Shown here: one piece after another, positions 1-8,712 of the stretch
Layout: the number at the start of each line of letters is the position of its first letter
Numbering within the stretch: position 1 is the stretch's first letter
From: Clostridiales bacterium UBA7273
Lineage (GTDB): Bacteria > Bacillota > Clostridia > Oscillospirales > Oscillospiraceae
Direction of reading: 5' to 3'
Length of the DNA: 53,616 nt
Assembly: GCA_002472405.1 (NCBI GenBank)
Contig: DKRV01000014.1
Span: 21,767-75,382 of the forward strand
Position numbers and translations under genes: made by a program
The notes under the pieces: generated by a model
Database searches by the model: none
What the model saw: only the letters and a program-made list of their open reading frames with translations
Told to the model about the DNA's origin: nothing

Positions 1-61
1 CTCCGTTGTTTCGATACCGGGCTACCGCAATATGCGTATCCGTAACTGCGCTAAATCGCCA

Positions 62-931
62 CTAAAAATCCTCTAAAAATTCAAGGGCGTAGGATTTGAA
101 AATTTTTGCGGCGGGTGAGATGACGTCGGCGGTGGGGGTGACGGCGCAGATATCGACCACCTCGGGCGGATCGAGCGGCACATAGGCCACGGCGTCGCTC
201 AGCTCGTCGGCGATCACGCGGTTTACGAGCGCAACGCCCAGACCTGCCTTGACCATGCCGCAGGCGACGAAGCTGTCGGGCGTGGAGAAGCTCAAATTCG
301 GCGTGATGCCGCGCTTTTCAAAGCACAGGCTGTTGTCGGTCTGCAGGCCGGTGTGGATCTCGATATAAGGCTCGGTCTCGAAGATCGTCGCCGGAACGCC
401 GTCGCTGTGCGCCATGGGGTGCTCCGGCGGCAGCATCGCAACAAGCCCGTCGCGCTTCAAAACGGTGCTTGAAAAATCGCCCTCGCGGCGGCTGATTATT
501 GCAAAATCAAGCGCCTTTGCGCTCATGCGTGCGGCAAGCTCCGTGCTCGTGCCGGAGCACAGCTCGACGGTTATGCCGGGGTACTTTTCGTGAAAGCCCG
601 AAACGATGCGCGTCAGCCACGGGAAAAACTTGACGTAGGACGAGCCGACCGCGAGCCTGCCGACCTGCACGCCGCGCAGCTTCTGCACCGTCTGCTCGTA
701 TTGCTCGGCCCAGTACGCCATCTCGCGCACGGCCGGCAGAAGTTCCTCGCCCTCGCTCGTCAAATGCGCGCCGCCGCGCCCACGGCTGAGTATCGGAAAC
801 CCGGCCGACTTCTCCATGGCCTCGATCGCCCGGCTTATGCCCGACTGAGTGTAGTTAAGCTCCTCGGCCGCCGCCGACATGCTGCCGTTTTTGATCACGC
901 TGAGCAATATCCTGCACTTTTCGCTGTCCAT
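62..931 (-). CDS. LysR-family transcriptional regulator
   Basis: DNA-binding regulator of the LysR type, 289 residues from the chosen start, the usual family length. Residues about 4-62 form the winged helix-turn-helix (SMSAAAEELNYTQSGISRAI), and about 90-289 form the periplasmic-binding-protein-like effector domain. A GTG three codons upstream is also possible, but the ATG at 931 sits 8 nt behind a GAGG and is preferred. The gene is divergent from the EamA transporter at 1036, and dyads lie between them, so that transporter is its likely target. The effector cannot be read from the sequence. Confidence 0.9.
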   Translation of the reverse strand: MDSEKCRILLSVIKNGSMSAAAEELNYTQSGISRAIEAMEKSAGFPILSRGRGGAHLTSEGEELLPAVREMAYWAEQYEQTVQKLRGVQVGRLAVGSSYVKFFPWLTRIVSGFHEKYPGITVELCSGTSTELAARMSAKALDFAIISRREGDFSSTVLKRDGLVAMLPPEHPMAHSDGVPATIFETEPYIEIHTGLQTDNSLCFEKRGITPNLSFSTPDSFVACGMVKAGLGVALVNRVIADELSDAVAYVPLDPPEVVDICAVTPTADVISPAAKIFKSYALEFLEDF

Positions 932-973
932 TTTCTCCACCTCATGTATGATAAACGCTCATATAAAACTTGA

Positions 974-1013
974 TTATACCTCGCTTTGCTCAAGTATAAC
1001 CGCGTATTATACT
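974..1013. promoter_or_regulatory. Divergent LysR/transporter control region with TTATAC dyads
   Basis: Three half-sites of the same hexamer lie between the divergent genes: TTATAC at 974-979, GTATAA at 994-999 and TTATAC at 1007-1012. The last two form AGTATAA-N7-TTATACT, the spacing typical of LysR-type binding dyads. The half-sites also resemble -10 boxes for both directions, so binding would compete with polymerase. Operator function is inferred. Confidence 0.5.
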
Positions 1014-1035
1014 GATGTCAACAGGGGTGATATAA

Positions 1036-1914
1036 ATGAGCAGAAAACAAGCCGAGCTGCTTCTTGCGGCGGTCATACTGACGCGAAGCAGCGCGTATCT
1101 TTTCAGCAAAACGGGGCTTGAGACGCTCGGCACGTTTAACCTTCTTGCCGCGCGTTTTCTTCTGGGCTTTGTGGTGCTGGGCATAATATTTTTCCTCAGG
1201 CTCAAGCATGCAAGCCGCCGCGATATTATAGGCGGTGCGATAATCGGCGCGGTGTTCACGGCGGTCATGACCTTTGAACTGACGGCGCTTAAAACTACCG
1301 ACACATCGACGGTGTCGTTCCTTGAAAACACGGCGATAGTGTTCGTTCCGCTGATCGAGGCGGCGATCATACGCAGGCTGCCGAAAACGGCGAGCATAAT
1401 AAGCGCTGCGGTCGCGCTGTGCGGCGTGGGGCTGCTGACTCTACGCGGTGGAAGCTTCGGTTTTACGCCCGGCGAACTGTTCTGCCTGTGTGCCGCCGTG
1501 CTGTACGCCGTTGGCATTATCGTGACCGACCGTTACTCGCACAAATGCGACGCGCTTATCGTCGGCATAGTCGAGGTCGGCTGCATCGGACTGTTTTCGC
1601 TCATACTTTCGTTCATATTCGAGCAGCCGCGCATACCCTCCGGCGGTATGGAGTGGGGCTGCGTGCTTGTGCTTGCGCTTGTATGCACGGGTTTCGGCTT
1701 TACTCTCCAGCCGGTCGCGCAGTCACACACAACGAGCCAGCGCGCAGGACTTATGTGCGCGCTCAACCCTGCTTTTGCGTCGGTGCTCGGCGTCGTGTTC
1801 CTCAGCGAGCCGGTCACCGTTCAGGGCGTGTGCGGCGCACTGCTCATCCTCGCAAGTCTGTATATTCCGCATCTGCTCGAGCATTTCGGCGTGCGCAGGA
1901 AAAAGACCGCATAA
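1036..1914 (+). CDS. EamA/DMT-family transporter
   Basis: Integral membrane protein of 292 residues with about ten hydrophobic segments arranged as two EamA repeats, the standard drug/metabolite transporter architecture. Members export or import amino acids, nucleotides or other small metabolites. The substrate here is unknown. The start ATG follows GGGGTGAT at good spacing. It is transcribed away from a LysR regulator that probably controls it, and it ends at a strong hairpin terminator. No features mark it as an unusual member. Confidence 0.88.
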   Translation: MSRKQAELLLAAVILTRSSAYLFSKTGLETLGTFNLLAARFLLGFVVLGIIFFLRLKHASRRDIIGGAIIGAVFTAVMTFELTALKTTDTSTVSFLENTAIVFVPLIEAAIIRRLPKTASIISAAVALCGVGLLTLRGGSFGFTPGELFCLCAAVLYAVGIIVTDRYSHKCDALIVGIVEVGCIGLFSLILSFIFEQPRIPSGGMEWGCVLVLALVCTGFGFTLQPVAQSHTTSQRAGLMCALNPAFASVLGVVFLSEPVTVQGVCGALLILASLYIPHLLEHFGVRRKKTA

Positions 1915-1924
1915 ACCGCATAAT

Positions 1925-1968
1925 AAAAAGCACAGCACCTCACGTTTTTCGTGAGGTGCTGTGTTTTT
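1925..1968. terminator. Bidirectional terminator
   Basis: A perfect 14-bp stem (1931-1944 with 1950-1963) with a TTTTT loop is followed by T5 on the plus strand and preceded by A-rich sequence. It separates convergent genes ending at 1914 and 1978. Confidence 0.9.
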
Positions 1969-1977
1969 GTATACTTA

Positions 1978-2892
1978 TCAGCCGCGCCAGAGGGTGGGGG
2001 GATAGGTGCCGTTTTCGTGAAGCGCGGTGAGCGCGGCGACGGCTCCGGGCTTATCCTCCTTGTAGGTCAGGCCGAACCAGCGGTCGTTTGTGTTTAAAAC
2101 CGAGATATTTATTTTGCCGCTGTTTGTCAGATCGCCCATCATCGTCGGCAGCAGGCACTCGGCCTTCATCTCGTCTGCCGGAAGCGAAGCGAGGAAATCG
2201 GCAAAGTACCGCTCCATAACGGGCAGAATATCCTGATGATAGCCCCAGAGATTCATGGAAACAAAGGTGTCGGGCGCGAGGATGGGGCCGTCCTCGGACT
2301 CGGACGTGTCGCGGATGCTGCCGTCGGGCATGACTTTTATCTTGTATGTCTCCCTGACGCCGGTGAGCAGGCCATTATCGACCATGCAAACACCGCGCGT
2401 GACGGTACCGAATGGGCTGACAGTGTTTTTCAGTCTGTAGGCTACCATAGCGGCGTCCTGAGCCGAGTGCAGCTTTTCAAGCTGCTCGGACATGACACGG
2501 AATGCTTCGGCGCCGTAGTAATCGTCGGCGTTCATGACGGCAAAGGGCGTTTTTATGCAGTCTGCCGCGCATATGACGGCGTGGACCGTGCCGAAGGGCT
2601 TGGTGCGCGCTTTGAACTCCGGTCGGCTTTCGGTGAAGCGGTCGAGCGTCTGGAAGGCGTAGTCTATCTTGATGCCGGTGCTCTCCTCGATGCGGTTTCC
2701 AAACAGCTCGCGGACATCGTTGTATATCTCGGGCTTGATTATGAGCACGATCCTGTTGAAGCCGGCGCGTATCGCGTCGTATATGGCGTATTCCATAAGG
2801 ATCTCGCCGTCGGGGCCGAGGCGCTCTATCTGCTTAACGCCGCCGTAGCGCGAGCCGAGTCCGGCTGCCATGACAACAATGGTCTTATCCAT
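1978..2892 (-). CDS. Sugar nucleotidyltransferase-like protein
   Basis: Member of the NTP-transferase superfamily, 304 residues, which transfers a nucleotide to a sugar phosphate or related acceptor. The N-terminal motif VMAAGLGSRYGG (7-18) is the nucleotide-binding loop, and MNADDYYG near residue 120 supplies the metal-binding Asp. The C-terminal part (about 190-300) carries a family-specific substrate region. ATG follows AAGGAG. It is 22 nt downstream of the lipase-like gene on the same strand and probably co-transcribed. The sugar and nucleotide specificity cannot be deduced. Confidence 0.8.
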   Translation of the reverse strand: MDKTIVVMAAGLGSRYGGVKQIERLGPDGEILMEYAIYDAIRAGFNRIVLIIKPEIYNDVRELFGNRIEESTGIKIDYAFQTLDRFTESRPEFKARTKPFGTVHAVICAADCIKTPFAVMNADDYYGAEAFRVMSEQLEKLHSAQDAAMVAYRLKNTVSPFGTVTRGVCMVDNGLLTGVRETYKIKVMPDGSIRDTSESEDGPILAPDTFVSMNLWGYHQDILPVMERYFADFLASLPADEMKAECLLPTMMGDLTNSGKINISVLNTNDRWFGLTYKEDKPGAVAALTALHENGTYPPTLWRG

Positions 2893-2914
2893 ATTTTTCT
2901 CCTTTTCTGTGCGG

Positions 2915-4375
2915 TTATTTTATTGATTGACGCTCGTAGCTGCCGACGCGGAAAAGATCCTCGGGCGGCGCGGCTCTCAGCCATGCAAGATATGCCTCCG
3001 GCCAGTGCTGCTGGAGTATAAACGAGTCACCCCCGTGCTGATATGCGTCGATTATGAGGATAACGAGCTGCTCATAGAAATAGTCCTGCGAGCCGCCGGT
3101 GACCTTTGTCGCGGTGTATTTGGCGGCATAGCGGAAGAGTATGCCGACGACCATGAATATGATCTCCGTCGCCGGCGATTTATCGCCGGTTTTGCGCTTT
3201 GAGAGCATGATGCCCAGGCGCTGCACTTTTTCGATGCCGCCGAGATCGTGCCAGTTGTCGATAAGCGAGCACAGCTCGTCGGCCATTTCCTCGTTCCCGT
3301 CGAGCAGGAAATTGATGAATTTGCGCAGCTCAAAGGTGTCGCCGTGCATTTTGCTGCGCATGTAGTCCATTGCAAGCTGCTGATATCCGTCGTCGCGGTA
3401 TTTTTCCGGCGTGTCGAGCAGATCGTCGATATAGTCAAACAGAAGATCGAGCGCGCGCTCCTGATCGTCAAGCGGAACATAGGCCGCTTCAACGCCAAGC
3501 TCGCCCATTATCTCGGCAAACTGCGCCTGCATCTGGCCGAGAAGGCGCGTGTATTCGCCCAGGCCGCGCCGAGCCTTGCAGGGAACGATCATGTCCGCAC
3601 CGTATCGGGTCAGTGCCCAGTAGCGCAGCGGCATGCGCGGAACGATGTCCATTTCGGACATGATGTTGAATATGTTGTCCGTGAAAAGGCATGCCCTGTC
3701 GAACACTGTGACGGGCGTTGCAAAGCTGTAGGCAAAAATGTTGTCCTTGCCGATGCCGCTTTCAAAGGTAAAGCGCGCGCCGAGCAGATTTGTGACAGCG
3801 CCTCCGCGGCTGTATCCGCACAGCCAGAGCTTGACCCGGCCGAGGTCGAAGCCGCGGCGATCAAGATAATCCGTCACCGCGTCATAAACGCCGTCGGCCG
3901 CGGCTTTGAAGCCCACGGCGTGGTCGGGATATGCCTCCTCGACTGCGTGCGCGTTGCTGACCCACTCGCCGCCGTAGCAGTGGCTGCGGATAACGACGGG
4001 GATAAGAAAGGTATCGTCCGGCAGCTTTTTCGCGGCAATGATGTATCCGCAGGAGTCGGCACAGCTTTGCTGATCGTCAAAGCGGAAGCTTTCTATCGTG
4101 CGGTCGTCGCAGCCGATCGCGTGCAGCGCCTTGCGCGCATGCTTGTCGCCGTCGTTTTTATAAGTGAATGCGCTCATCGTAAGCCCCAGCGACATTATTG
4201 CAAGCTCATGGTCGTAAGAGCAGGCCGAGTGCAGGAAGAATGAGTCGGAGTATTTGAATTTGAGCTGCCCGATGTCCTTGGGCCTTTCCTCTTTTGATAT
4301 CATGACGTCGAGCAGCACCTCGCCGCTGACAGAAGTCCCGTTCGTGCCGTCAAAATAAAATCTGAGATCAGTCAC
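2915..4375 (-). CDS. Lipase-like alpha/beta hydrolase (DUF2974/Mbeg1-like)
   Basis: Protein of 486 residues with a lipase nucleophile elbow G-Y-S-R-G (187-191, Ser189) followed by GGAVTNLLGARF, as in class-3 lipase-fold proteins of the Mbeg1/DUF2974 type. No signal peptide is visible, so it is predicted cytoplasmic. The start is a GTG at 4375, 7 nt behind a clear GGAGG. The C-terminal half (about 300-486) has no recognisable motif. Substrate unknown; esterase or lipase activity is inferred from the elbow alone. Confidence 0.65.
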   Translation of the reverse strand: MTDLRFYFDGTNGTSVSGEVLLDVMISKEERPKDIGQLKFKYSDSFFLHSACSYDHELAIMSLGLTMSAFTYKNDGDKHARKALHAIGCDDRTIESFRFDDQQSCADSCGYIIAAKKLPDDTFLIPVVIRSHCYGGEWVSNAHAVEEAYPDHAVGFKAAADGVYDAVTDYLDRRGFDLGRVKLWLCGYSRGGAVTNLLGARFTFESGIGKDNIFAYSFATPVTVFDRACLFTDNIFNIMSEMDIVPRMPLRYWALTRYGADMIVPCKARRGLGEYTRLLGQMQAQFAEIMGELGVEAAYVPLDDQERALDLLFDYIDDLLDTPEKYRDDGYQQLAMDYMRSKMHGDTFELRKFINFLLDGNEEMADELCSLIDNWHDLGGIEKVQRLGIMLSKRKTGDKSPATEIIFMVVGILFRYAAKYTATKVTGGSQDYFYEQLVILIIDAYQHGGDSFILQQHWPEAYLAWLRAAPPEDLFRVGSYERQSIK

Positions 4376-4462
4376 ACCAAAACCTCCGTGGGAATGTTTT
4401 TACTATTTTAGTATATTATTTTTCTTCGTGTAAAGCAAGGATTAAAATTAACAGTCCTGCAC

Positions 4463-4491
4463 TTGACATTGACCGTGCCGGAGAGTATATT
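4463..4491 (+). promoter_or_regulatory. Sigma-A-type promoter for the surface operon
   Basis: TTGACA (4463-4468), a 17-nt spacer and TATATT (4486-4491). It lies about 85 nt upstream of the first operon gene. The rest of 4376-4574 is AT-rich with no other feature seen. Confidence 0.8.
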
Positions 4492-4574
4492 AACTGTGCT
4501 AATGCAAACCACACAGTTTTGGGTGGAACTTTTTCCGCTTTCAAACGTATTAATATCCGAAAGGAGCTGCTTAC

Positions 4575-5702
4575 ATGAAAAGAAAGCTAATCAGAATAAT
4601 GTATGTCGTAACGCCCGTGATGCTCGTTTTGCTTCTGGCGCTGAACGTGTTTACCATCTTAAAGGTAAAGGCACTTGAAGAGAGCGCCGGAGGCGACGAG
4701 ACCGAGGACGTTGCGCAGGAAAACGACGTCACCATCGGCGGCGAGTACGTCATAAAAGCAACAACGCAGATATCCGATGCGTACAAATCGGGCAATACCT
4801 CGAACCTTTCCGATAAGGACAAGGAGACGCTCAATATGGCAAAGAGCGTTCTTGACGAGATAATCACCGACGGCATGAGCGACTACGAAAAGGAGCTTGC
4901 CGTGTACAAATGGATGACGGCAAATATCGGCTTTGACAGCGGCTCGATGACGGTCGTTCCCGATGACGATAGCAAGCCTGTGGATAATCCCAACGGTGTG
5001 CTCAAAAATCACGAGGCCGTCTGCGTCGGCTATGCAACAACGTTCAGGCTGTTCATGCAGATGCTGGGCATCGACTGCATGGTCGTGCACGATTCTTATC
5101 TTTCCCACTCCTGGGATCTTGTGAAGCTCGACGGGCAGTGGTACCACACCGATATTTATTCCGACGCGGGCTCGAGCACCGGAAACTTCTCGCACTTTAA
5201 CCTCAACGACGAGATGATGAACTCGCAGGAGTGGAATACCGACTTTTTCCCGGCGGCCGACGGCTATGAGTACAACTATGCTTATATGAACAGAACGCAG
5301 TGCAAGGATGTTTACACTATTCCCGAGCAGATGCGTGCGGCGCTCGATGCGCGGCAGGGCGTTGTAAGCCTTGATTTCGGCAAGGATATAAGCGACGATA
5401 TCTATAACCTTGCCGATACCATAATGAACAGTGTCGAGAACACGGTCGTGTTTAACGCCGGCTACGGTGTAAGCTTCAGCTGGAGTTGGCTCGAAGCAGG
5501 CGACGACAACGTTTTCTGCGTGTACATAAACTATGAGAAAACCGAAGATCCGGATGTTGATCCGGGCGTTACCGACGAGATTCAGCAGAAGATAGACGAT
5601 GCCGTGAACAAGGCCTTCGGCGACTTCGGCGGAGGAGATTTTACGGCGAATGACCGCGAAACGATAATTGGCGGCACCAGCAGCGTTGCGAGGATAGCAT
5701 GA
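4575..5702 (+). CDS. Membrane-anchored transglutaminase-like protein
   Basis: Protein of 375 residues with one N-terminal membrane anchor (about 9-30) and an extracellular transglutaminase-like fold. The catalytic triad is visible: Cys150 in HEAVCVGYA, His178 in SHSWDLVKL and Asp193 in YHTDIYSD. Bacterial members act as surface cysteine peptidases or crosslinkers. The partner is unknown. The start follows GAAAGGAG. It is first in an operon and its stop overlaps the next start (ATGA). Confidence 0.85.
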   Translation: MKRKLIRIMYVVTPVMLVLLLALNVFTILKVKALEESAGGDETEDVAQENDVTIGGEYVIKATTQISDAYKSGNTSNLSDKDKETLNMAKSVLDEIITDGMSDYEKELAVYKWMTANIGFDSGSMTVVPDDDSKPVDNPNGVLKNHEAVCVGYATTFRLFMQMLGIDCMVVHDSYLSHSWDLVKLDGQWYHTDIYSDAGSSTGNFSHFNLNDEMMNSQEWNTDFFPAADGYEYNYAYMNRTQCKDVYTIPEQMRAALDARQGVVSLDFGKDISDDIYNLADTIMNSVENTVVFNAGYGVSFSWSWLEAGDDNVFCVYINYEKTEDPDVDPGVTDEIQQKIDDAVNKAFGDFGGGDFTANDRETIIGGTSSVARIA

Positions 5703-6184
5703 TGATAAAAAGAATGGTGTGCGCCCTGTGCGCGGTGATGCTTGCTTTTTCGCTGTGCGCATGCGGCGAAAAAACGAATAGCATCGACATGCAGGCACTT
5801 GAAAACAGCATGGTAAGCGCCGATAAGACCTTGCCGGAGATGAAAGTTAGCGGCAGTTGGGATGAAAATGCCGAAAAGGCCTTTTCATACATATCCGATT
5901 TGGAGTATAATAAAATCCACGGCTTTTTCCTCGCCTATGCCGCCGACGGCATGGCTTATGAGATCGCCGTTGTGCAGCTCAAGGATAAGTCCGACGCTTC
6001 CGCCATGGCCGACAGCCTGCGCGAGCATGTGCAGTCGCGCGTGCAGATGTACAAGACCTATGAGCCCGAGCAGGTGCAGCGCGCCGAAAGCGCCGTTGTA
6101 AAAACCGACGGCGACTGCGTTCTGCTCATAATGAGCGACGCACCGCAGAACGCGGAGACAGCGTTCAAAGAATTCACTAAGTAA
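5699..6184 (+). CDS. DUF4358 lipoprotein
   Basis: Small lipoprotein of 161 residues. A hydrophobic signal ends in the lipobox L-C-A-C with the lipidated Cys at 22. The mature part matches the pattern of DUF4358 proteins, a family common in gut Clostridia and often next to MBOAT/DHHW genes. No enzymatic motif is visible. It overlaps the preceding gene by 4 nt, which implies translational coupling, and precedes the MBOAT gene by 14 nt. A second DUF4358 lipoprotein lies at 31916-32395. Confidence 0.8.
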   Translation: MMIKRMVCALCAVMLAFSLCACGEKTNSIDMQALENSMVSADKTLPEMKVSGSWDENAEKAFSYISDLEYNKIHGFFLAYAADGMAYEIAVVQLKDKSDASAMADSLREHVQSRVQMYKTYEPEQVQRAESAVVKTDGDCVLLIMSDAPQNAETAFKEFTK

Positions 6185-6198
6185 ACGGAGAGACATAC

Positions 6199-7599
6199 AT
6201 GGTTTTCAGCAGTACGATATTCCTGTGCGTTTATTTGCCCCTTGTTTTGCTGGGGTACTATATCTGCCCGAAGAAGGGGCGAAACCTGTTTCTGCTGATA
6301 GTCAGCCTTGTGTTCTACGCTTGGGGCGAGCCGAAGTACGTTTTCCTGATGATATTCTCCATTCTGGTCAACTACATTTTCGGCCGCCTCATGGATAAGC
6401 ACCGCGAAAACAAAAAGCGCATGAAGCTCCTGCTGGTGCTGTCGGTCGTCATTGACCTCGGCCTGCTGAGCGTGTTTAAATACACCGACTTTATCATAAC
6501 GAACGTAAACGCGATATTCGGCGCAAACTTTGATCTTCTCAATATCGCTCTGCCGATAGGCATCTCGTTTTACACCTTCCAGGCAATGAGCTACACCATC
6601 GACGTTTATCGCGACGATGTCAGGGTGCAGAAAAATCTCATCGACTTCGGCATGTACATCACCATGTTCCCCCAGCTAATAGCAGGCCCGATAGTCCGCT
6701 ATGCCGATGTTCAGGATCAGCTTGCCGACCGCAGCGTCACAACGGCCGATTTCTCCGAGGGCATTATGCGCTTCGTTGTCGGCCTCGGCAAAAAGGTGCT
6801 GCTTGCAAACCAGATGGGCGCGGTGTGGTCGGATATCTACGCGCTCGGCGGCGATGTTTCCGCGCTTATGGCGTGGACGGGCGCGATAGCGTATACCTTC
6901 CAGATATACTTTGACTTTTCCGGCTATTCGGATATGGCCATCGGCCTTGGCAGAATGTTCGGCTTCAAATTCCCCGAAAACTTCCGCTATCCGTATCAGT
7001 CGGTGTCCATAACCGACTTCTGGCGCAGGTGGCATATCACGCTGAGCACATGGTTCAAGGAATATCTCTACATTCCTCTCGGCGGCAACCGCCGCGGCCT
7101 TGCCCGTCAGGCGCTGAACCTGCTGATCGTCTGGTCGCTCACCGGCTTCTGGCACGGAGCTGGCTGGAACTTCGTCATGTGGGGTCTGTATTACTTCGTG
7201 ATCCTGTTTATCGAAAAGTTGTTCCTGCTCAAGGCGCTGGACAAGCTGCCGAAGTTTTTCCGCCATGTGTATGCGCTGCTGCTGATCATCATCGGCTGGG
7301 TCATATTCGCAAGCGACGATGTCAGCGTTCTCCTGCCGTACCTCGGCTCGATGTTTGGGGCAAACGGAGCAATAGGCGGCATGGATGTGTACACGCTGCT
7401 TACAAAGGCGGTGCTCCTGATCATCTGCTGTATTGCCTCCACCGAGCTTCCGAAGAAGCTTTTCCTCTCCGCAGCCGGTGCAATGAACGAAAAAGCGGCG
7501 TTTACGCTCAAAAGCGTTCTGATGATAGCGCTTTTGGCGCTGAGCATGATCCTGCTCATCGGCGACAGCTACAATCCCTTCCTTTACTTCAGATTCTAA
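6199..7599 (+). CDS. MBOAT-family O-acyltransferase (AlgI/DltB-like)
   Basis: Polytopic membrane protein of 466 residues with about ten membrane segments. It belongs to the MBOAT family, which passes acyl groups across the membrane to surface polymers. The invariant His is in TGFWHGAGWNF, and the region RYPYQSVSITDFWRRWHITL is the usual family signature. A partner of the AlgJ/AlgX (DHHW) type follows immediately, as in alginate-style acetylation systems. The acceptor is probably a cell-surface glycan. This is inferred from context. The start follows CGGAGAG. Confidence 0.92.
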   Translation: MVFSSTIFLCVYLPLVLLGYYICPKKGRNLFLLIVSLVFYAWGEPKYVFLMIFSILVNYIFGRLMDKHRENKKRMKLLLVLSVVIDLGLLSVFKYTDFIITNVNAIFGANFDLLNIALPIGISFYTFQAMSYTIDVYRDDVRVQKNLIDFGMYITMFPQLIAGPIVRYADVQDQLADRSVTTADFSEGIMRFVVGLGKKVLLANQMGAVWSDIYALGGDVSALMAWTGAIAYTFQIYFDFSGYSDMAIGLGRMFGFKFPENFRYPYQSVSITDFWRRWHITLSTWFKEYLYIPLGGNRRGLARQALNLLIVWSLTGFWHGAGWNFVMWGLYYFVILFIEKLFLLKALDKLPKFFRHVYALLLIIIGWVIFASDDVSVLLPYLGSMFGANGAIGGMDVYTLLTKAVLLIICCIASTELPKKLFLSAAGAMNEKAAFTLKSVLMIALLALSMILLIGDSYNPFLYFRF

Positions 7600-7611
7600 G
7601 AGGTGAGCGTA

Positions 7612-8709
7612 ATGAAAAAATTCCACATAGCGCTCATCGCGCTGTTTCTTGCCGTCATAATTCTTCCTGCGGCGTTTGTGTTCGCCGGGGAGGACAGGAC
7701 GTTTTCCGACAACGAAAACCGCATGCTGCAAACCGCACCAAAGCTTACGTTTGACAGCATCCTCGACGGCAGCTTTCAAAATAAGATAACCGACTATATC
7801 TCCGACCAGTTCCCGGCGCGCGATACATGGACGCAGCTCGGCTCGCAGGTCAAAAAGCTCGCCGGCTTCAAGGATATAGGCGGCGCGTACCTCGGCTCGG
7901 ACGGATATTACATGGAAAAGATCACGCCCGACAAGGTCGATGAAACGAATTTAAACCGCAATATTGGGCTGGTATCCGATTTCGTGCAAGCATGCGGCGT
8001 AAAGACAACGATGCTGCTCGTCCCGGCGACGGGTACGGTCATGAGCGATAAGCTCCCGGCGCACGCGCGGATGTATGACGCCGAAAAGCTTTATAACACG
8101 GTCAAAAGCGCAATGCCGGACGTAAGCTTCCCGGATCTCTATGCTGCGCTGAGCGAGGCAAAGACTCAGCAGCAGGTGTATTACCGTACCGACCACCACT
8201 GGACGTGGTACGGCGCTCACACGGCTTATAAAACACTGCTGCCGGACGGAAAGTACGACGCATCTCCCGAGCTTTTCAGCGACAGCTTCCTCGGCACGAC
8301 CTATTCAAAGACCCTCGACCCGGCGGCAAAGTGCGACGATGTTTACATCTCCCCGGTGTCGGATAAGCTTAAGGTCACGGCCGACGGAAAGGAGATACCG
8401 CTTTACGATATGTCCGCTGCCGGAGAAAAGGATAAATACAAGGTCTTTCTCGGCGGAAACTACGGCGAGACGACCATAACCGGCGGCTGCAATAACGGCA
8501 AAACGCTGCTTATAATAAAAGACTCGTTTGCAAACAGCCTCGTGCCGTTTCTCACGGCCGACTACGAGAATATAATCATGCTCGATCTGCGCTATTACAT
8601 GGGCTCGGCCCAGCAGCTTGCCGCCGAAAGAAACGTTGACGAAATACTCTTCGTTTGCGAGATGTCAAGCTTCGCAAATGACAAAAATATGGTTAAATTG
8701 GGGTTTTAA
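7612..8709 (+). CDS. DHHW-family protein (AlgX/AlgJ-like), partner of the MBOAT
   Basis: Secreted or membrane-anchored SGNH-hydrolase-like protein of 365 residues. It has an N-terminal hydrophobic segment (about 5-26), the motif TDHHW with Asp194-His195-His196 (YRTDHHWTWYG), and a C-terminal IIKDSFANS with Ser305 as likely nucleophile. AlgX/AlgJ relatives complete O-acetylation of exopolysaccharides outside the membrane. A GTG at 7603 is also in frame, but AGGTG lies 6 nt before the ATG at 7612, so that start is preferred. It is 12 nt after the MBOAT stop. Confidence 0.88.
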   Translation: MKKFHIALIALFLAVIILPAAFVFAGEDRTFSDNENRMLQTAPKLTFDSILDGSFQNKITDYISDQFPARDTWTQLGSQVKKLAGFKDIGGAYLGSDGYYMEKITPDKVDETNLNRNIGLVSDFVQACGVKTTMLLVPATGTVMSDKLPAHARMYDAEKLYNTVKSAMPDVSFPDLYAALSEAKTQQQVYYRTDHHWTWYGAHTAYKTLLPDGKYDASPELFSDSFLGTTYSKTLDPAAKCDDVYISPVSDKLKVTADGKEIPLYDMSAAGEKDKYKVFLGGNYGETTITGGCNNGKTLLIIKDSFANSLVPFLTADYENIIMLDLRYYMGSAQQLAAERNVDEILFVCEMSSFANDKNMVKLGF

Positions 8710-8712
8710 AAT

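Noticed and set aside
4659..5798. Minus-strand frame of 379 codons opposite the transglutaminase-like gene
   Set aside because: Shadow of a gene with a visible catalytic triad; no promoter or ribosome site.
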